From positions 82,448 through 117,817 of the forward strand of contig NW_014577283.1 in the NCBI RefSeq assembly GCF_000485595.1: a stretch of DNA of 35,370 nucleotides, given 5' to 3'. A model generated the notes under the pieces. It was not told the origin of the DNA. It was given only the letters and a program-made list of their open reading frames with translations, and searched no databases. Source of the DNA: Priapulus caudatus. Taxonomy: Eukaryota; Priapulida; Priapulimorpha; Priapulimorphida; Priapulidae. Below are positions 35,201-35,370 of this stretch, piece by piece (within the stretch, counting starts at the first letter, position 1; every line of letters starts with the position of its first letter). Made by a program: the position numbers and the translations under genes.

Positions 35201-35370
35201 ACGAAAGCTGATATAACCATATACCTTGCTGAGGCAACACTGGAATATAACGTAAACTCTCCTAAGTTAATCATCACGTCAGCATCGGGTTTGACCCAAA
35301 CAACCACGAGGAAGCTGACACATTGATGGCCATGGTATCAGGTATGGTGGAGGTAGGACCCATCTGGAGA
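35201..35370 (+). pseudogene. Continuation of the 33998 transposon gene past a stop and a frameshift
   Basis: Same frame after the TAG to about 35288, then +1 to the window end, with NNHEEADTLMAMVSGMVEVG visible. The E-E-A-D cluster matches where FEN1-like PIN domains place their third acidic group. The corresponding segment of the disrupted copy is at 29760-29970. The gene runs off the window. Confidence 0.65.

Noticed and set aside
32101-35370. Missing N-terminal CNOT1 exon
   Set aside because: I translated candidate minus-strand segments with GTRAGT donors (for example at 32990-33060). The one near 33010 belongs to a MITE also present at 21760-21835, so it is not an exon.

Overview
The window is eukaryotic. 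It holds a multi-exon metazoan gene on the minus strand, broken up by long repeat-rich introns. The gene is CNOT1, the scaffold subunit of the CCR4-NOT deadenylase complex. I assembled 20 exons (19 firm, plus one 33-nt candidate microexon) between 32100 and 2927. Their phases are mutually compatible and together encode about 954 codons. They correspond to most of the N-terminal HEAT region, the variable linker, and the first part of the tristetraprolin-binding HEAT domain. The first exon or exons lie beyond 35370. The downstream exons (CAF1-binding MIF4G domain and C-terminal NOT module) lie before position 1. No other host gene is firmly supported.

The organism is probably a marine invertebrate. 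The evidence is indirect: the CNOT1 protein is animal-like, and there is a dense mixture of small hAT-like, Harbinger-like and pogo-like elements, foldback elements, and a GGTCA-rich satellite ending in a GACAGACATGAAACCATAGTAT motif. A short degenerate CCCTAA tract is also present. Species cannot be called.

Layout: 1-330 is a 23-24 bp tandem repeat. 540-655 is telomere-like. 974-1943 is a TIR element. 2403-2931 is a 79-bp array ending exactly at a CNOT1 exon (2927-3051). 3137-4560 holds two DNA transposons. 4600-7495 is a ~65-bp array, interrupted by a hAT-like element and a foldback element, and ends at the donor of the 7496-7698 exon. 7966-12125 is satellite, microsatellites and tandem repeats. 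12669-13551 holds three exons, one with a hexapeptide repeat. 13786-16125 is a TIR-bounded block with satellite and a 10-N gap. 16395-25576 is exon-dense. 25664-26480 is a second foldback element. 26938-31870 is a ~4.9 kb element with long TIRs and a wrecked coding interior. 31993-32100 is the first exon present. 32147-35370 holds more transposons, ending in a better-preserved 400-codon ORF of the same family as the wrecked interior.

Two things stand out. First, three CNOT1 5' splice sites lie at the edge of a tandem array whose unit contains a copy of the exon/intron junction. In one case (17275-17383) this creates four in-frame donors exactly 36 nt apart. Second, the 26.9-31.9 kb and 34.0-35.4 kb sequences belong to a transposon-borne protein family with features I read as a PIN/FEN1-like nuclease. 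Caution: the copies at 7966-9560 and 27.6-30.5 kb differ from their partners largely by single-base indels, which looks like uncorrected long-read sequence.
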